From Methanobrevibacter sp. (GTDB taxonomy: Archaea; Methanobacteriota; Methanobacteria; Methanobacteriales; Methanobacteriaceae), in assembly GCA_009784145.1 (NCBI GenBank), contig WRCI01000031.1:1-13097 (forward strand): a DNA stretch of 13,097 nucleotides. The letters are read 5' to 3'. Both the position numbers and the translations under genes were made by a program. The notes beneath the pieces were generated by a model. It saw only the letters and a list, made by a program, of their open reading frames with translations. It made no database searches and had not been told where the DNA came from. This document shows, one piece after another, positions 5,374-13,097 of the stretch (its first letter is position 1; each line of letters begins with the position of its first letter).

Positions 5374-6606
5374 ATGTCAATTGAGTATAATACTATTGAT
5401 GACTTTGATGTTAAAGGAAAAACTGTTTTAGTTAGAGTTGATATTAATGCACCAGTTAATCCTAATTCTGCTGAAATTTTAGATGATACTAGGATGAAAT
5501 TACATAGTGAAACTATAAAAGAATTATCTGATAAAGGAGGAAAAGTTGTTATTTTGGCTCATCAGAGTCGTCCAGGTAAAAAAGATTTCACTACTCTTGA
5601 ACAACATTCTAATGTCCTTGCAGAGAATTTAAACATTGATGTTAAATATATTGATTCTATTTTTTCTACTTATGCAATAAATGCCATAAAACAATTAAAT
5701 AATCATGAAATTCTTCTTCTTGAAAATGTAAGATTTTTTTCTGAAGAACCTATTAATAAATCCCCAGAAGAACAGTCTGAGACAATTCTTATAAAAAAAC
5801 TTTCTCCTTATGTAGATATATTTATAAATGATGCTTTTGCAGCTGCACATAGATCACAACCTTCTCTTGTAGGATTTACTACAGTTGTTCCATCAGCTGC
5901 TGGAAGAGTAATGGAAAAAGAATTAAAAATACTTCAAAGTGCCCTTGATAAGGTTGAAAAACCATGTGTTTTTGTTCTTGGTGGAATGAAAGCAGATGAT
6001 TCTATTGATGTGATGGAAAATGTTTTAGAAAATGGAACTGCTGATTATATTTTAACTACAGGTCTTGTAGCTAATATAATTCTTTTAGCTGCAGGAATTA
6101 ACATAGGAAAAATAAATAAAAAATTCATAAATGATAGAGATTATTGTTATTTGATTAAAAAATCTAAAAAGCTTCTTAAAAAATACAAATCTAAGATTGT
6201 TTATCCTAAGGATGTAGCTATTGAAAATTCTAAATATGAAAGAGAAGATGTTTCAATAGATAAAATTCCTAATTATCCTATTTTTGATATTGGAATAGAA
6301 TCTATTAAAGAATATGCAAAATTAATCAGAGATGCTAAGACCATATTTGCAAATGGTCCAGCAGGAGTATTTGAAAATCCAAAATTTGCAATGGGAACAG
6401 AAGATATTCTAAATGCAATAGCTAACTCTAAAGGATTTTCCATAATTGGGGGAGGTCATATAGCTGCAGCAACTGCTTCTATGGGTTTTGACAAAGATAT
6501 GAATCATGTAAGTAGTGGTGGAGGAGCATGTATAAACTTACTATCTGGTAAGAAATTAGTTGCTGTTGAAGCATTAAAAAATAATAAATCTTCAAAGAGT
6601 AACTGA
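5374..6606 (+). CDS. pgk: phosphoglycerate kinase
   Basis: The enzyme transfers phosphate between 1,3-bisphosphoglycerate and ADP, giving 3-phosphoglycerate and ATP, and runs in reverse in gluconeogenesis. The 410-residue protein has both lobes. The N-lobe substrate site includes R21, D23, N25 (VRVDINAPVN), R40, H63 and R66 (AHQSRPGK), R120 (LLENVRFF) and R160 (INDAFAAAHR). The nucleotide lobe has GGMKADD (203-209, usually GGAKV), GPAGVFENPKFA (328-339), GGGH (359-362) and the closing SGGGA (381-385). A GTGAT at 5366-5370 lies 3 bases before ATG 5374; GAGGT at 5353 is rather far. It is the second gene of the tpiA-pgk pair and ends in a T-tract terminator. The Lys-rich insertion near 245-275 is typical of archaeal PGKs. 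Confidence 0.97.
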   Translation: MSIEYNTIDDFDVKGKTVLVRVDINAPVNPNSAEILDDTRMKLHSETIKELSDKGGKVVILAHQSRPGKKDFTTLEQHSNVLAENLNIDVKYIDSIFSTYAINAIKQLNNHEILLLENVRFFSEEPINKSPEEQSETILIKKLSPYVDIFINDAFAAAHRSQPSLVGFTTVVPSAAGRVMEKELKILQSALDKVEKPCVFVLGGMKADDSIDVMENVLENGTADYILTTGLVANIILLAAGINIGKINKKFINDRDYCYLIKKSKKLLKKYKSKIVYPKDVAIENSKYEREDVSIDKIPNYPIFDIGIESIKEYAKLIRDAKTIFANGPAGVFENPKFAMGTEDILNAIANSKGFSIIGGGHIAAATASMGFDKDMNHVSSGGGACINLLSGKKLVAVEALKNNKSSKSN

Positions 6607-6644
6607 TAGAGGTTAAAGGTTTTAGCTTATTATTATTAGCTTTA

Positions 6645-6660
6645 TTTTTTTTATTTTTTC
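6645..6660 (+). terminator. T-tract terminator of tpiA-pgk
   Basis: T8 (6645-6652) and T6 (6654-6659) follow 39 bases after the pgk stop codon. A weak AGCT...AGCT inverted repeat (6624-6641) precedes them. Confidence 0.6.
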
Positions 6661-6668
6661 TTTTAGAG

Positions 6669-6795
6669 TTTTAATTTATTTCAATGTCATTTTTTCTTTT
6701 AATTTATTATTAATTCTATTTATTCTTTTAATTTATTTGTAACATTACTTTTTATTTTAATTTATTATTAATTCCATCTCTTCTTTCAATTTATT
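6669..6795 (-). repeat. 28/29-bp periodic repeat running into the 3' end of thiE
   Basis: TTTTAATTTATT (last copy TTTCAATTTATT) begins at 6669, 6697, 6726, 6755 and 6784, a period of 28, 29, 29 and 29. Twenty bases at 6697-6716 are identical to 6755-6774, which encode the last residues and stop codon of thiE. The intergenic copies look like duplicated and decaying thiE 3' end. Confidence 0.75.
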
Positions 6796-7389
6796 AGCTA
6801 TTTTTTTAGGATATTCAGCATCCATTATAGCTGAAACAACAGAAACTCCTTTTATTCCAGTTCCAGATAATTGTACTATATTTTTTTCATCTAGACCTCC
6901 AATAACTACAACTGGAATTTCAATTGAATTTACAATGTTTTTTAAGTGATTGATTGTTATACAGTCTGCTTCTTTTGTTGTAGTTGGAAAAATAGCTCCA
7001 GTCCCTATGTAATCAGCACCATCTTTTTCTGCAGTTTTAGCTGTTTCAACAGTAGCTGCTGATACTCCCAGTATCTTTTTATCTCCTATAATTTCTCTAA
7101 CTATTTTTGCAGGTAAATCTTTTTGACCTATATGGACTCCATCAGCATCTATAGCCATAGCTACATCTATTCTATCATCTACAATTAAAGGTATTTTATA
7201 AAGATCTGTTATATCTTTAACTTCAAGTGCTAAGTTATAAAAATCTTTTGTTTCTCGTGTTTTTTCTCTGATTTGAAGAGTAGTAACTCCACCTATAATA
7301 GCTTCTTCAATAATATTTAAAAATTCTTTTTTTGTTTTATTATCACTATTTGTAACTAAATATACTGATAAATCTAGACTATTATTCAT
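6757..7389 (-). CDS. thiE: thiamine-phosphate synthase
   Basis: ThiE couples hydroxymethylpyrimidine diphosphate with hydroxyethylthiazole phosphate to give thiamine phosphate. The 210-residue TIM-barrel protein shows LQIREK (38-43), IVDDRIDVAM (69-78), DGVHIGQKDLP (83-93), GTGAIFPTTTK (129-139), VVIGGL (161-166) and GVSVVSAI (181-188), all diagnostic. The start ATG at 7389 has GGAGATAAT directly upstream on the minus strand, a good ribosome binding site. It is a stand-alone ThiE of normal length, not the ThiDN-type domain that many archaea use. It lies 200 bases downstream of thiM in the same direction. No minus-strand T-tract follows. The nearest (A6 on + at 6576-6581) is inside the end of pgk, so the two convergent transcripts probably overlap. 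Confidence 0.96.
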   Translation of the reverse strand: MNNSLDLSVYLVTNSDNKTKKEFLNIIEEAIIGGVTTLQIREKTRETKDFYNLALEVKDITDLYKIPLIVDDRIDVAMAIDADGVHIGQKDLPAKIVREIIGDKKILGVSAATVETAKTAEKDGADYIGTGAIFPTTTKEADCITINHLKNIVNSIEIPVVVIGGLDEKNIVQLSGTGIKGVSVVSAIMDAEYPKKIANKLKEEMELIIN

Positions 7390-7589
7390 ATTATCTCCTC
7401 TACTTCTATTTTTATTAGAGTTATAGTTTTTCTTTTTCTTTTTTTATTTTTGTTGGTTTTGTTTTTGTTGGGGTTACTTTTTTCTTTGTTTGTTTTGTTT
7501 TTTTCTTAGTATGGATTTGTTTTTATATTTATTAATTTCATTTCTACTATTTTTAATCCATTCTTTTGTATTTGTTTATTAATTTTTTA
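7390..7589. other. thiM-thiE intergenic, strongly strand-biased
   Basis: The 200 bases between the thiamine genes contain a stretch (about 7424-7506) in which the + strand is almost only T and G with a few C and two A. The thiE-direction RNA would be an unstructured A/C-rich leader. No start codon, ribosome binding site or recognisable riboswitch is seen apart from the thiE site itself. Confidence 0.6.
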
Positions 7590-8480
7590 TTATTCTATTG
7601 AATAAATATTCTCATTTTTCTTAAACATTTCATCATCTAAAAGATATAAGTAATCAATTAATTTTGTTCTAAAAGTTCCAGTTCCAGAATTGTTTTTATC
7701 TACAAATTCTCGTGCTTTCTCACCAGCTATTCCCATAGCTAATGTTGCAGATATGGCACCAACTAATGGATTGTTTGATCCAATAGAACTTCCTATAATT
7801 GAAGTTAATACACAACCACAACCTGTGATTTGTGTCATCATGATATCTCCATTTTCAATTCCATAAACTTCTTCTCCATTAGAAATAATGTCTATGGCTC
7901 CACTTGATATTATAATGCTTTTGGTTTTTTTGGATAGAGCTTTCACTATATTGGAATTTTCTTTAAGGGTATTTTTAGTAATTGCATCATTTTCTGATGC
8001 ATCCACCCCTTTAGCTATATTTTTTTCCACATTTTCCATTTCTTTTAACTCTAATAACTTAGCTATTGCTTTTATTTCCGACATATTTCCTCGAATAGCA
8101 GTTATTTCATAGTTTTTTATTAATTCAAGCATTAATTTATTTCTATTTTCTGTAATTCCAACAGCAACAGGATCTATCACAATAGGGACTTTTGATTCTT
8201 TAGCAACTTTACAGGCGGTTCTTATTCCTTCTATTTTCTCATCACTTAACATTCCAAAGTTTACAACAAGAACATCACTTATTTTTACTAGTTCTCCTAT
8301 ATCTTCTTTATAATCAGTCATGGCTGGAGAAGCTCCAATAGCTAAAATAGCATTTGCACAATCATTAATTGTAACTGCATTTGTTATGCATATTGTTAGT
8401 GGATTTTTATCTTTGACTTTATTCATTGCTGAGATGGATTCATTTATTAAGTTTTCAATTTTTTTAACCATTGTTATCAT
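7590..8480 (-). CDS. thiM: hydroxyethylthiazole kinase
   Basis: ThiM phosphorylates 4-methyl-5-(2-hydroxyethyl)thiazole with ATP, a salvage step that feeds the thiazole partner to ThiE. The 296-residue protein belongs to the ribokinase-like fold. It has ITNAVTINDCANAILAIGAS (32-51) for thiazole binding, DPVAVG (103-108), IRGNMSEI (129-136), GVDA (158-161) and TGCGC (219-223), whose last Cys is the usual catalytic position. Two starts are possible: ATG 8480, and ATG 8471, which lies 9 bases after GGGAT and has the better spacing (protein then begins MVKKIEN). The segment 144-175 is a charged, helical stretch somewhat longer than I would expect. It is first of the minus-strand thiM-thiE pair. 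No TPP riboswitch signature was seen upstream. Confidence 0.95.
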   Translation of the reverse strand: MITMVKKIENLINESISAMNKVKDKNPLTICITNAVTINDCANAILAIGASPAMTDYKEDIGELVKISDVLVVNFGMLSDEKIEGIRTACKVAKESKVPIVIDPVAVGITENRNKLMLELIKNYEITAIRGNMSEIKAIAKLLELKEMENVEKNIAKGVDASENDAITKNTLKENSNIVKALSKKTKSIIISSGAIDIISNGEEVYGIENGDIMMTQITGCGCVLTSIIGSSIGSNNPLVGAISATLAMGIAGEKAREFVDKNNSGTGTFRTKLIDYLYLLDDEMFKKNENIYSIE

Positions 8481-9058
<578 letters not shown>

Positions 9059-9174
9059 TTAATACTTTATTTTGTATGTTTCAGACAAATAATTAATATT
9101 TAATATTAGTTATTTCTATAAATGTTTAGTTGATTCTCTAAATTTTTATAGATTGATGGGGTTTGAATTTATAT

Positions 9175-9190
9175 GAAAAAGTATATATAA
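9175..9190 (+). promoter_or_regulatory. strong TATA-type promoter between tRNA-Thr and tRNA-Pro
   Basis: GAAAAAGTATATATAA combines a BRE-like A-run with a TATA box. Its predicted start, near 9212, is about 85 bases before tRNA-Pro but at the ATG of a 25-codon frame (9217). It shares the pattern GARAAAGYATAT with 9836 and 9981. Confidence 0.5.
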
Positions 9191-9216
9191 GATTAAAATT
9201 AACATAGTATATCGTG

Positions 9217-9294
9217 ATGGATGTTAGGAGTTTAAGTTTTCAAACTCTATTACTATATTTATTAATAATATCTATTATTATAAATTGCCCATAA
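9217..9294 (+). CDS. possible 25-residue hydrophobic peptide, unrecognised
   Basis: The frame begins GTG ATG at 9214/9217 and encodes MDVRSLSFQTLLLY, then an all-hydrophobic stretch ending in NCP. It stops at TAA 9292-9294, three bases before tRNA-Pro. A good promoter (9175-9190) would start transcription within a few bases of the ATG, so a leaderless mini-mRNA cotranscribed with the tRNA is conceivable. There is no ribosome binding site. AT-rich DNA readily gives hydrophobic chance frames, so confidence is low. GAGTTT...AAACTC (9228-9247) could form a small hairpin in the same segment. Confidence 0.15.
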   Translation: MDVRSLSFQTLLLYLLIISIIINCP

Positions 9295-9297
9295 TAT

Positions 9298-9372
<75 letters not shown>

Positions 9373-9380
9373 TTTTTTGT

Positions 9381-9454
<74 letters not shown>

Positions 9455-9556
9455 TTTCTATTTATGTCAACAATACTTGAGATTTGATTTTATCAAAATA
9501 TTTTGAATTTTTAAAAATAATTAAATTATCTTAAGAATATCGTAAAAATAGGAACA

Positions 9557-9646
9557 TTTATATATAAGTATTTTAATATTTTATTATGAGTTAATTATAT
9601 ACTTTTGAAAATTAAAGTTTTGAAAGTAATAATTCACTGATTTTTT
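9557..9646 (+). promoter_or_regulatory. orphan promoter with a short possible transcript
   Basis: TTTATATATAAG (9557-9568) is one of the best TATA boxes in the window, but tRNA-Asp starts 170 bases further on. A transcript from about 9588 would pass a CTGA (9637-9640) directly followed by T6 (9641-9646). This could be an independent RNA of about 55 bases. A box C (RTGATGA) is not evident near its 5' end, so a C/D guide RNA is not supported. Confidence 0.3.
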
Positions 9647-9736
9647 AAGTTATAATCATCTTATTACTTGTTAGACTATTTTCAGATTATCTGTTATTGG
9701 TCAAATAATCATAGATGGTTATTTAATTTGAATTCC

Positions 9737-9809
<73 letters not shown>

Positions 9810-9980
9810 TTCAAATATATATTTAAAAAATATTTGAGAAAGCATATGTAATATATATGACTATATTGATTATATTTATATGAATTATATTTATCTTGTA
9901 TTTTTCTTATTTAAATTCATATAAAGCTTATAAATAATGTTTATAAATCTATTATAGGTGTATAATATTCATGTTTGTTT

Positions 9981-9998
9981 GAGAAAGTATATTTAGAT
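9981..9998 (+). promoter_or_regulatory. tRNA-Lys promoter
   Basis: GAGAAAGTATATTTAGAT has a BRE-like GAGAAAG and a TATA box whose centre lies about 25 bases before the mature 5' end of tRNA-Lys (10016). GAGAAAGCATAT recurs at 9836. Confidence 0.5.
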
Positions 9999-10014
9999 AT
10001 AGATTATGTTTGTC

Positions 10015-10089
<75 letters not shown>

Positions 10090-10133
10090 TTTCTAATTTT
10101 TTATATCTTAAATTTTCTATCTGGAGGAATATT

Positions 10134-10367
10134 GTGAATAAAGATATTTTACTACATGAACTTGTACCAGATCATGTTATTTTATCTGAATCTGAAATTA
10201 AAAAACTTTTCAAAAATCAAGATTTTGATCAAGAGCAACTCCCTAAAATTAAAACTAGTGATCCTATTGCTAAAGCTATAGATGCAAAAGAGGGAGACAT
10301 TTTAGAAATTACTCGAAGGAGTCTTACTGCAGGAACTTTTGTTACTTATAGGTTAGTTGAAGGATAA
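10134..10367 (+). CDS. rpoH: RNA polymerase subunit H (Rpo5)
   Basis: This is the small archaeal RNA polymerase subunit matching the C-terminal domain of eukaryotic RPB5. It sits in the lower jaw near downstream DNA. The protein is 77 residues, the normal archaeal length. It carries LHELVPDHVILSESEIKKL (7-25), LPKIKTSDPIAKAIDAKEGD (36-55) and the closing FVTYRLV. The start is GTG 10134, fixed by GGAGG at 10123-10127, 6 bases upstream; a longer open frame upstream runs through tRNA-Lys and is an artefact. The only TATA-like sequence between the tRNA and rpoH (about 10099-10107) would start transcription inside the ribosome binding site. Cotranscription with tRNA-Lys is therefore likely. rpoB2 is next, but unusually far away. 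Confidence 0.94.
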   Translation: MNKDILLHELVPDHVILSESEIKKLFKNQDFDQEQLPKIKTSDPIAKAIDAKEGDILEITRRSLTAGTFVTYRLVEG

Positions 10368-11123
10368 ATTTAAATTATCGTAAACTCATTATCTATATTT
10401 TATTTAATTAATTATTTTAAATTTAAAATTCATTAATTAATTAAAATTCATTAATTAAATTTATTTAAAAATTATATATTATATTCATTTGAAAATTAAA
10501 TTATTATATAAAAAATATTATATTATATATTATAATATTATTATATTATAAATTAATAATATTATAAATTTAAAAAATTAATATATAATTATATTATTAT
10601 AATATAGTAATTAATTAAATTATTTAAATGATTATAATTGTTGAATTCATTATTAAGGTTAATATACATTATGTAAAATTATTATTCATTTGGCAATATT
10701 TATTAAATTCTATATTTTTATTTTACTGAATTTGATATCGTATTTGGGTATCTAAACTATTGAATTGATATTCATATAGTTTTAGATTAATTATCTAAAC
10801 ATTTTTAATAAATTGTATAAAATATTAAAATTATTAATAAAATAGGATTGTAAATTATTATAAATTAATTATACTATTAACTTTTAAAAGTATCATATTT
10901 TTTTTACTTTCAATGATAAAGTTATAGTTAATTTTATGTTATTGGATTTATATTATCTTATTTTTGATTATTATTGTATAAAATTTTGATAAATGATATT
11001 ATTATATAAAATAATTCATATTCGTTAAATTATTAAAAAAATAAATAACTTATAAATTGTTTATAGTATACATTTTATTAAAATTATTAACTAATTATAA
11101 ATGCATTGTTTTGGAGGAAGTCC
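10368..11123. other. 756-base AT-only gap between rpoH and rpoB2
   Basis: The sequence is nearly pure A/T and has no supportable frame on either strand. AAAATTCATTAATTAA occurs at 10425-10440 and 10443-10458 (18-bp period). The stretch 10480-10620 is a tangle of ATTATA/TATAAT palindromes. TTTATAGTATAC (about 11060-11071) is a plausible rpoB2 TATA box. GGAGG at 11113-11117 is the rpoB2 ribosome binding site. Confidence 0.6.
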
Positions 11124-12665
11124 ATGAATGGCAATAGATGGGAATTAGTAGACACATTTTTTGATAAGTATGAGTTAGTTGACCATCATATTAAATCATA
11201 CAACGATTTTGTAAATAATCGTATACAGAATATAATTGATATAACAGAACCAATTACATTAGAACAAGGAGAATATTCTCTTAGAACTGGTAAAGTTGAG
11301 ATTCAAGAACCGTTTACTAAAGAAGCTGATGGTTCTAAAAGTTGGATTTATCCAACTGAAGCTAGGTTAAGAAACTTAACTTATTCAGCACATATGTCTT
11401 TAGAGTTAGCTTTAGATCATGGTGAAGAAGAAGCTACTTTTGAAAAGATTGATATTGGGGAATTACCTCTTATGCTTAAATCAGATATTTGTCATTTAAG
11501 TGGATTAGATAAAGATGAATTAATAGCTAAAGGTGAAGATCCACAAGATCCAGGAGGTTATTTTATTGTTAATGGTTCTGAAAGAGCTGTTGTAACAATG
11601 GAAGAAATAGCTCCTAATAAAATCATTCTTGAAAGATTAGGTGAAGTTGCAGATAGAAGAGCTAAAGCTATAGTCACTTCAATTAAAAGTGGTTTCAGAG
11701 CTAGAATTTCTCTTGAATATAGAAAACCTCGTAAAAGTGGAGTGTTTTTAAGAATATCTTTCCCTTATGTTCCTAGAGAAATTCCTTTAGTTATATTACT
11801 TAGAGCTTTGGGATTATCTACTGATGAAGAGATTATCAGTGCTATTTCTGATAATTTTGATTTTAGAATGGTTATTGCTGATGACATACAAGTTTCAGAA
11901 CCATCACTTAAATTAGATTCAAAAGAAATGGAAGGACTTTCTAAAACTGAAAAAGAAGAATATTTACAACGTGCAGCTATTAAATACATAGGTAATCGTG
12001 TAGCTACAGGAATGACTGAAGAATATCGTATTAAACGTGCTGAAGATGTAATTGATAGGTATTTACTTCCTCATATGGGAATTGAGGATTCAAAACGTGA
12101 AAATAAAGCTATTTATTTAGCTGAAATGTGTGAAATGTTACTTCAAGTTATTTTTGAAAAGAGAGAACCTCATGATAAAGATCATTATACAAATAAAAGG
12201 CTTCGTGTTTCTGGAGATTTAATGGAAGATTTATTTAGAGTTGCATTTACAAGTTTAACAAGAGATATGGTTTATCAACTTGAAAGAAGTATATCTCGTC
12301 GAAAAGAACCTTCAATTAGACAAGCTGTTCGTGCTGATGTTTTAACTGAAAATATAAAACATGCAATAGCTACTGGCAATTGGGTTGGTGGAAGAGCTGG
12401 TGTAAGTCAGCTACTTGATAGAACTAGTTACATGGGGACACTTTCACATTTACGTCGTGTTGTTTCTCCATTAAGTAGAAGTCAACCTCATTTTGAAGCT
12501 AGGGATTTGCATCCAACACAATTTGGTAAAATTTGTCCTAATGAGACTCCAGAAGGTCCTAATTGTGGATTGGTAAAGAACTTAGCATTAATGTGTAAAA
12601 TTTCTGAAGGTTCAAATCCTCAGAAAATTGAAACTGTTATTAGAGAAATGGGTATTTTGGAATAA
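11124..12665 (+). CDS. rpoB2: RNA polymerase subunit B'' (Rpo2N)
   Basis: This is the N-terminal half of the second-largest RNA polymerase subunit, which is split into B'' and B' in methanogens of this group. The protein has 513 residues from ATG 11124, set by GGAGG 6 bases upstream. Conserved blocks include IGELPLMLKSDICHL (111-125) and GGYFIVNGSERAVVTMEEI (144-162). Near the C-terminus are GRAGVSQLLDRTSYMGTLSHL and the fork-loop region ending in NETPEGPNCGLVKNL (473-487). It stops shortly after this block, at the usual split point, so it is not truncated. It would pair with B' (rpoB1) encoded downstream, but the next frame in the window is something else. Confidence 0.97.
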   Translation: MNGNRWELVDTFFDKYELVDHHIKSYNDFVNNRIQNIIDITEPITLEQGEYSLRTGKVEIQEPFTKEADGSKSWIYPTEARLRNLTYSAHMSLELALDHGEEEATFEKIDIGELPLMLKSDICHLSGLDKDELIAKGEDPQDPGGYFIVNGSERAVVTMEEIAPNKIILERLGEVADRRAKAIVTSIKSGFRARISLEYRKPRKSGVFLRISFPYVPREIPLVILLRALGLSTDEEIISAISDNFDFRMVIADDIQVSEPSLKLDSKEMEGLSKTEKEEYLQRAAIKYIGNRVATGMTEEYRIKRAEDVIDRYLLPHMGIEDSKRENKAIYLAEMCEMLLQVIFEKREPHDKDHYTNKRLRVSGDLMEDLFRVAFTSLTRDMVYQLERSISRRKEPSIRQAVRADVLTENIKHAIATGNWVGGRAGVSQLLDRTSYMGTLSHLRRVVSPLSRSQPHFEARDLHPTQFGKICPNETPEGPNCGLVKNLALMCKISEGSNPQKIETVIREMGILE

Positions 12666-12739
12666 TTATTGTAATTTTATTTTGAAACATTTTTATAAAT
12701 TAGAAAATATCAAAAAATTTAAAAGAAGAGGAAGAAGAC

Positions 12740-13097
12740 ATGACAGGAAAAAATGAATTTGAGACATGGGATAATCCTGATAGTGTTGTAAATCATATTA
12801 TAAAAAAGTGTAATGATTTTTTGGCAAAGTATAATACACAAGATTATAAAGAAGGGGAGAAAAATGTCCCAAAGACTTTTATAAACGAATTAGTTAAGGA
12901 ATTTCATCTTAATAAGCATAAACATAAAGGATATTCTGAAGATATTGAAGAAATACTTAATAAAATTATAGAAATATTGAATTCCTATAGTGAAAATCCT
13001 AAATCATTCAATGAATTTATTTCTGAATTTAAAGATTTACTTAGTGAAGAGCCTGTTGAAGAGCCTGTTGAAGAGCCTGTTGAAGAGCCTGTTGAAG
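12740..13097 (+). CDS. unrecognised acidic protein with EEPV repeats, partial at window edge
   Basis: This frame is open for 119 codons to the window end. ATG 12740 has GAGG (12728-12731) 8 bases upstream within a purine-rich leader, so translation is credible. I do not recognise a family. Residues 1-100 are charged and look helical, with no signal peptide or membrane segment (MTGKNEFETWDNPDSVVNHI at the start). From residue 103 the sequence turns into EEPV repeats encoded by a perfect 12-bp tandem repeat that continues past the edge. It starts 74 bases after rpoB2 in the same direction, where rpoB1 normally follows. It is therefore either an insertion into the rpo operon or a sign that the operon is broken here. 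Function unknown. Confidence 0.75.
   Translation, partial: MTGKNEFETWDNPDSVVNHIIKKCNDFLAKYNTQDYKEGEKNVPKTFINELVKEFHLNKHKHKGYSEDIEEILNKIIEILNSYSENPKSFNEFISEFKDLLSEEPVEEPVEEPVEEPVE
13046..13097 (+). repeat. 12-bp tandem repeat encoding EEPV
   Basis: GAAGAGCCTGTT is repeated four times without change (13046, 13058, 13070, 13082) and a fifth copy begins at 13094. Identity at synonymous sites suggests recent expansion. The real copy number lies outside the window. Confidence 0.95.

Noticed and set aside
9195..9260. C/D box guide RNA between tRNA-Thr and tRNA-Pro
   Set aside because: GTGATGG resembles box C, but no CTGA box D is found within a suitable distance.
11106..11123. Earlier start for rpoB2
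   Set aside because: The extension contains the ribosome binding site itself; ATG 11124 has correct spacing.
11765..11989. 74-codon minus-strand frame in rpoB2
   Set aside because: It is antisense to a highly conserved coding region and has no start signals.

Overview
The window looks like part of the chromosome of a very AT-rich methanogenic archaeon of the Methanobacteriales, probably Methanobrevibacter or a close relative. Four things point there. The RNA polymerase B subunit is split (B'' ends near residue 513). There is an archaeal short RpoH, an archaeal-type TIM and a Taw1 wyosine enzyme. A secreted protein joins a pseudomurein-binding-like segment to a transglutaminase-like Cys/His domain, the design of pseudomurein endoisopeptidases. 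Archaeal TATA-type promoters and T-tract terminators replace bacterial signals. The genus is inference.

Layout. Positions 1-1485 hold a whole IS630/Tc1-mariner-type insertion sequence with matching ends and two transposase frames joined at an A8 run. Next is taw1 (1709-2677), which appears leaderless. An 870-base, repeat-bearing, T-rich gap follows. It contains an island of more balanced composition (3100-3268) with interleaved inverted repeats, a candidate structured RNA. Then comes the secreted Pei-like cysteine peptidase (3554-4411, probably starting further upstream at a non-AUG codon). The pair tpiA-pgk (4671-6606) forms a glycolysis/gluconeogenesis operon. It converges on the thiamine genes thiE (6757-7389) and thiM (7590-8480), read from the minus strand.

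From 8985 to 10089 lies a cluster of five + strand tRNA genes: Thr(TGT), Pro(TGG), Tyr(GTA), Asp(GTC) and Lys(TTT). The last sits just before rpoH. An unusually long AT-only gap (756 bases) separates rpoH from rpoB2. After rpoB2, at the place where rpoB1 would be expected, the window ends inside an unrecognised acidic ORF that carries perfect 12-bp repeats encoding EEPV.

How the genes work together: tpiA and pgk act in the triose-phosphate section of central carbon metabolism. thiM and thiE salvage the thiazole moiety and join it to the pyrimidine to make thiamine phosphate. taw1, the tRNAs and the rpo genes serve translation and transcription. The peptidase probably remodels the pseudomurein wall. 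The least explained parts are the 3100-3268 island, the ORF after rpoB2, and the transposase with an oversized linker between its first two catalytic aspartates.
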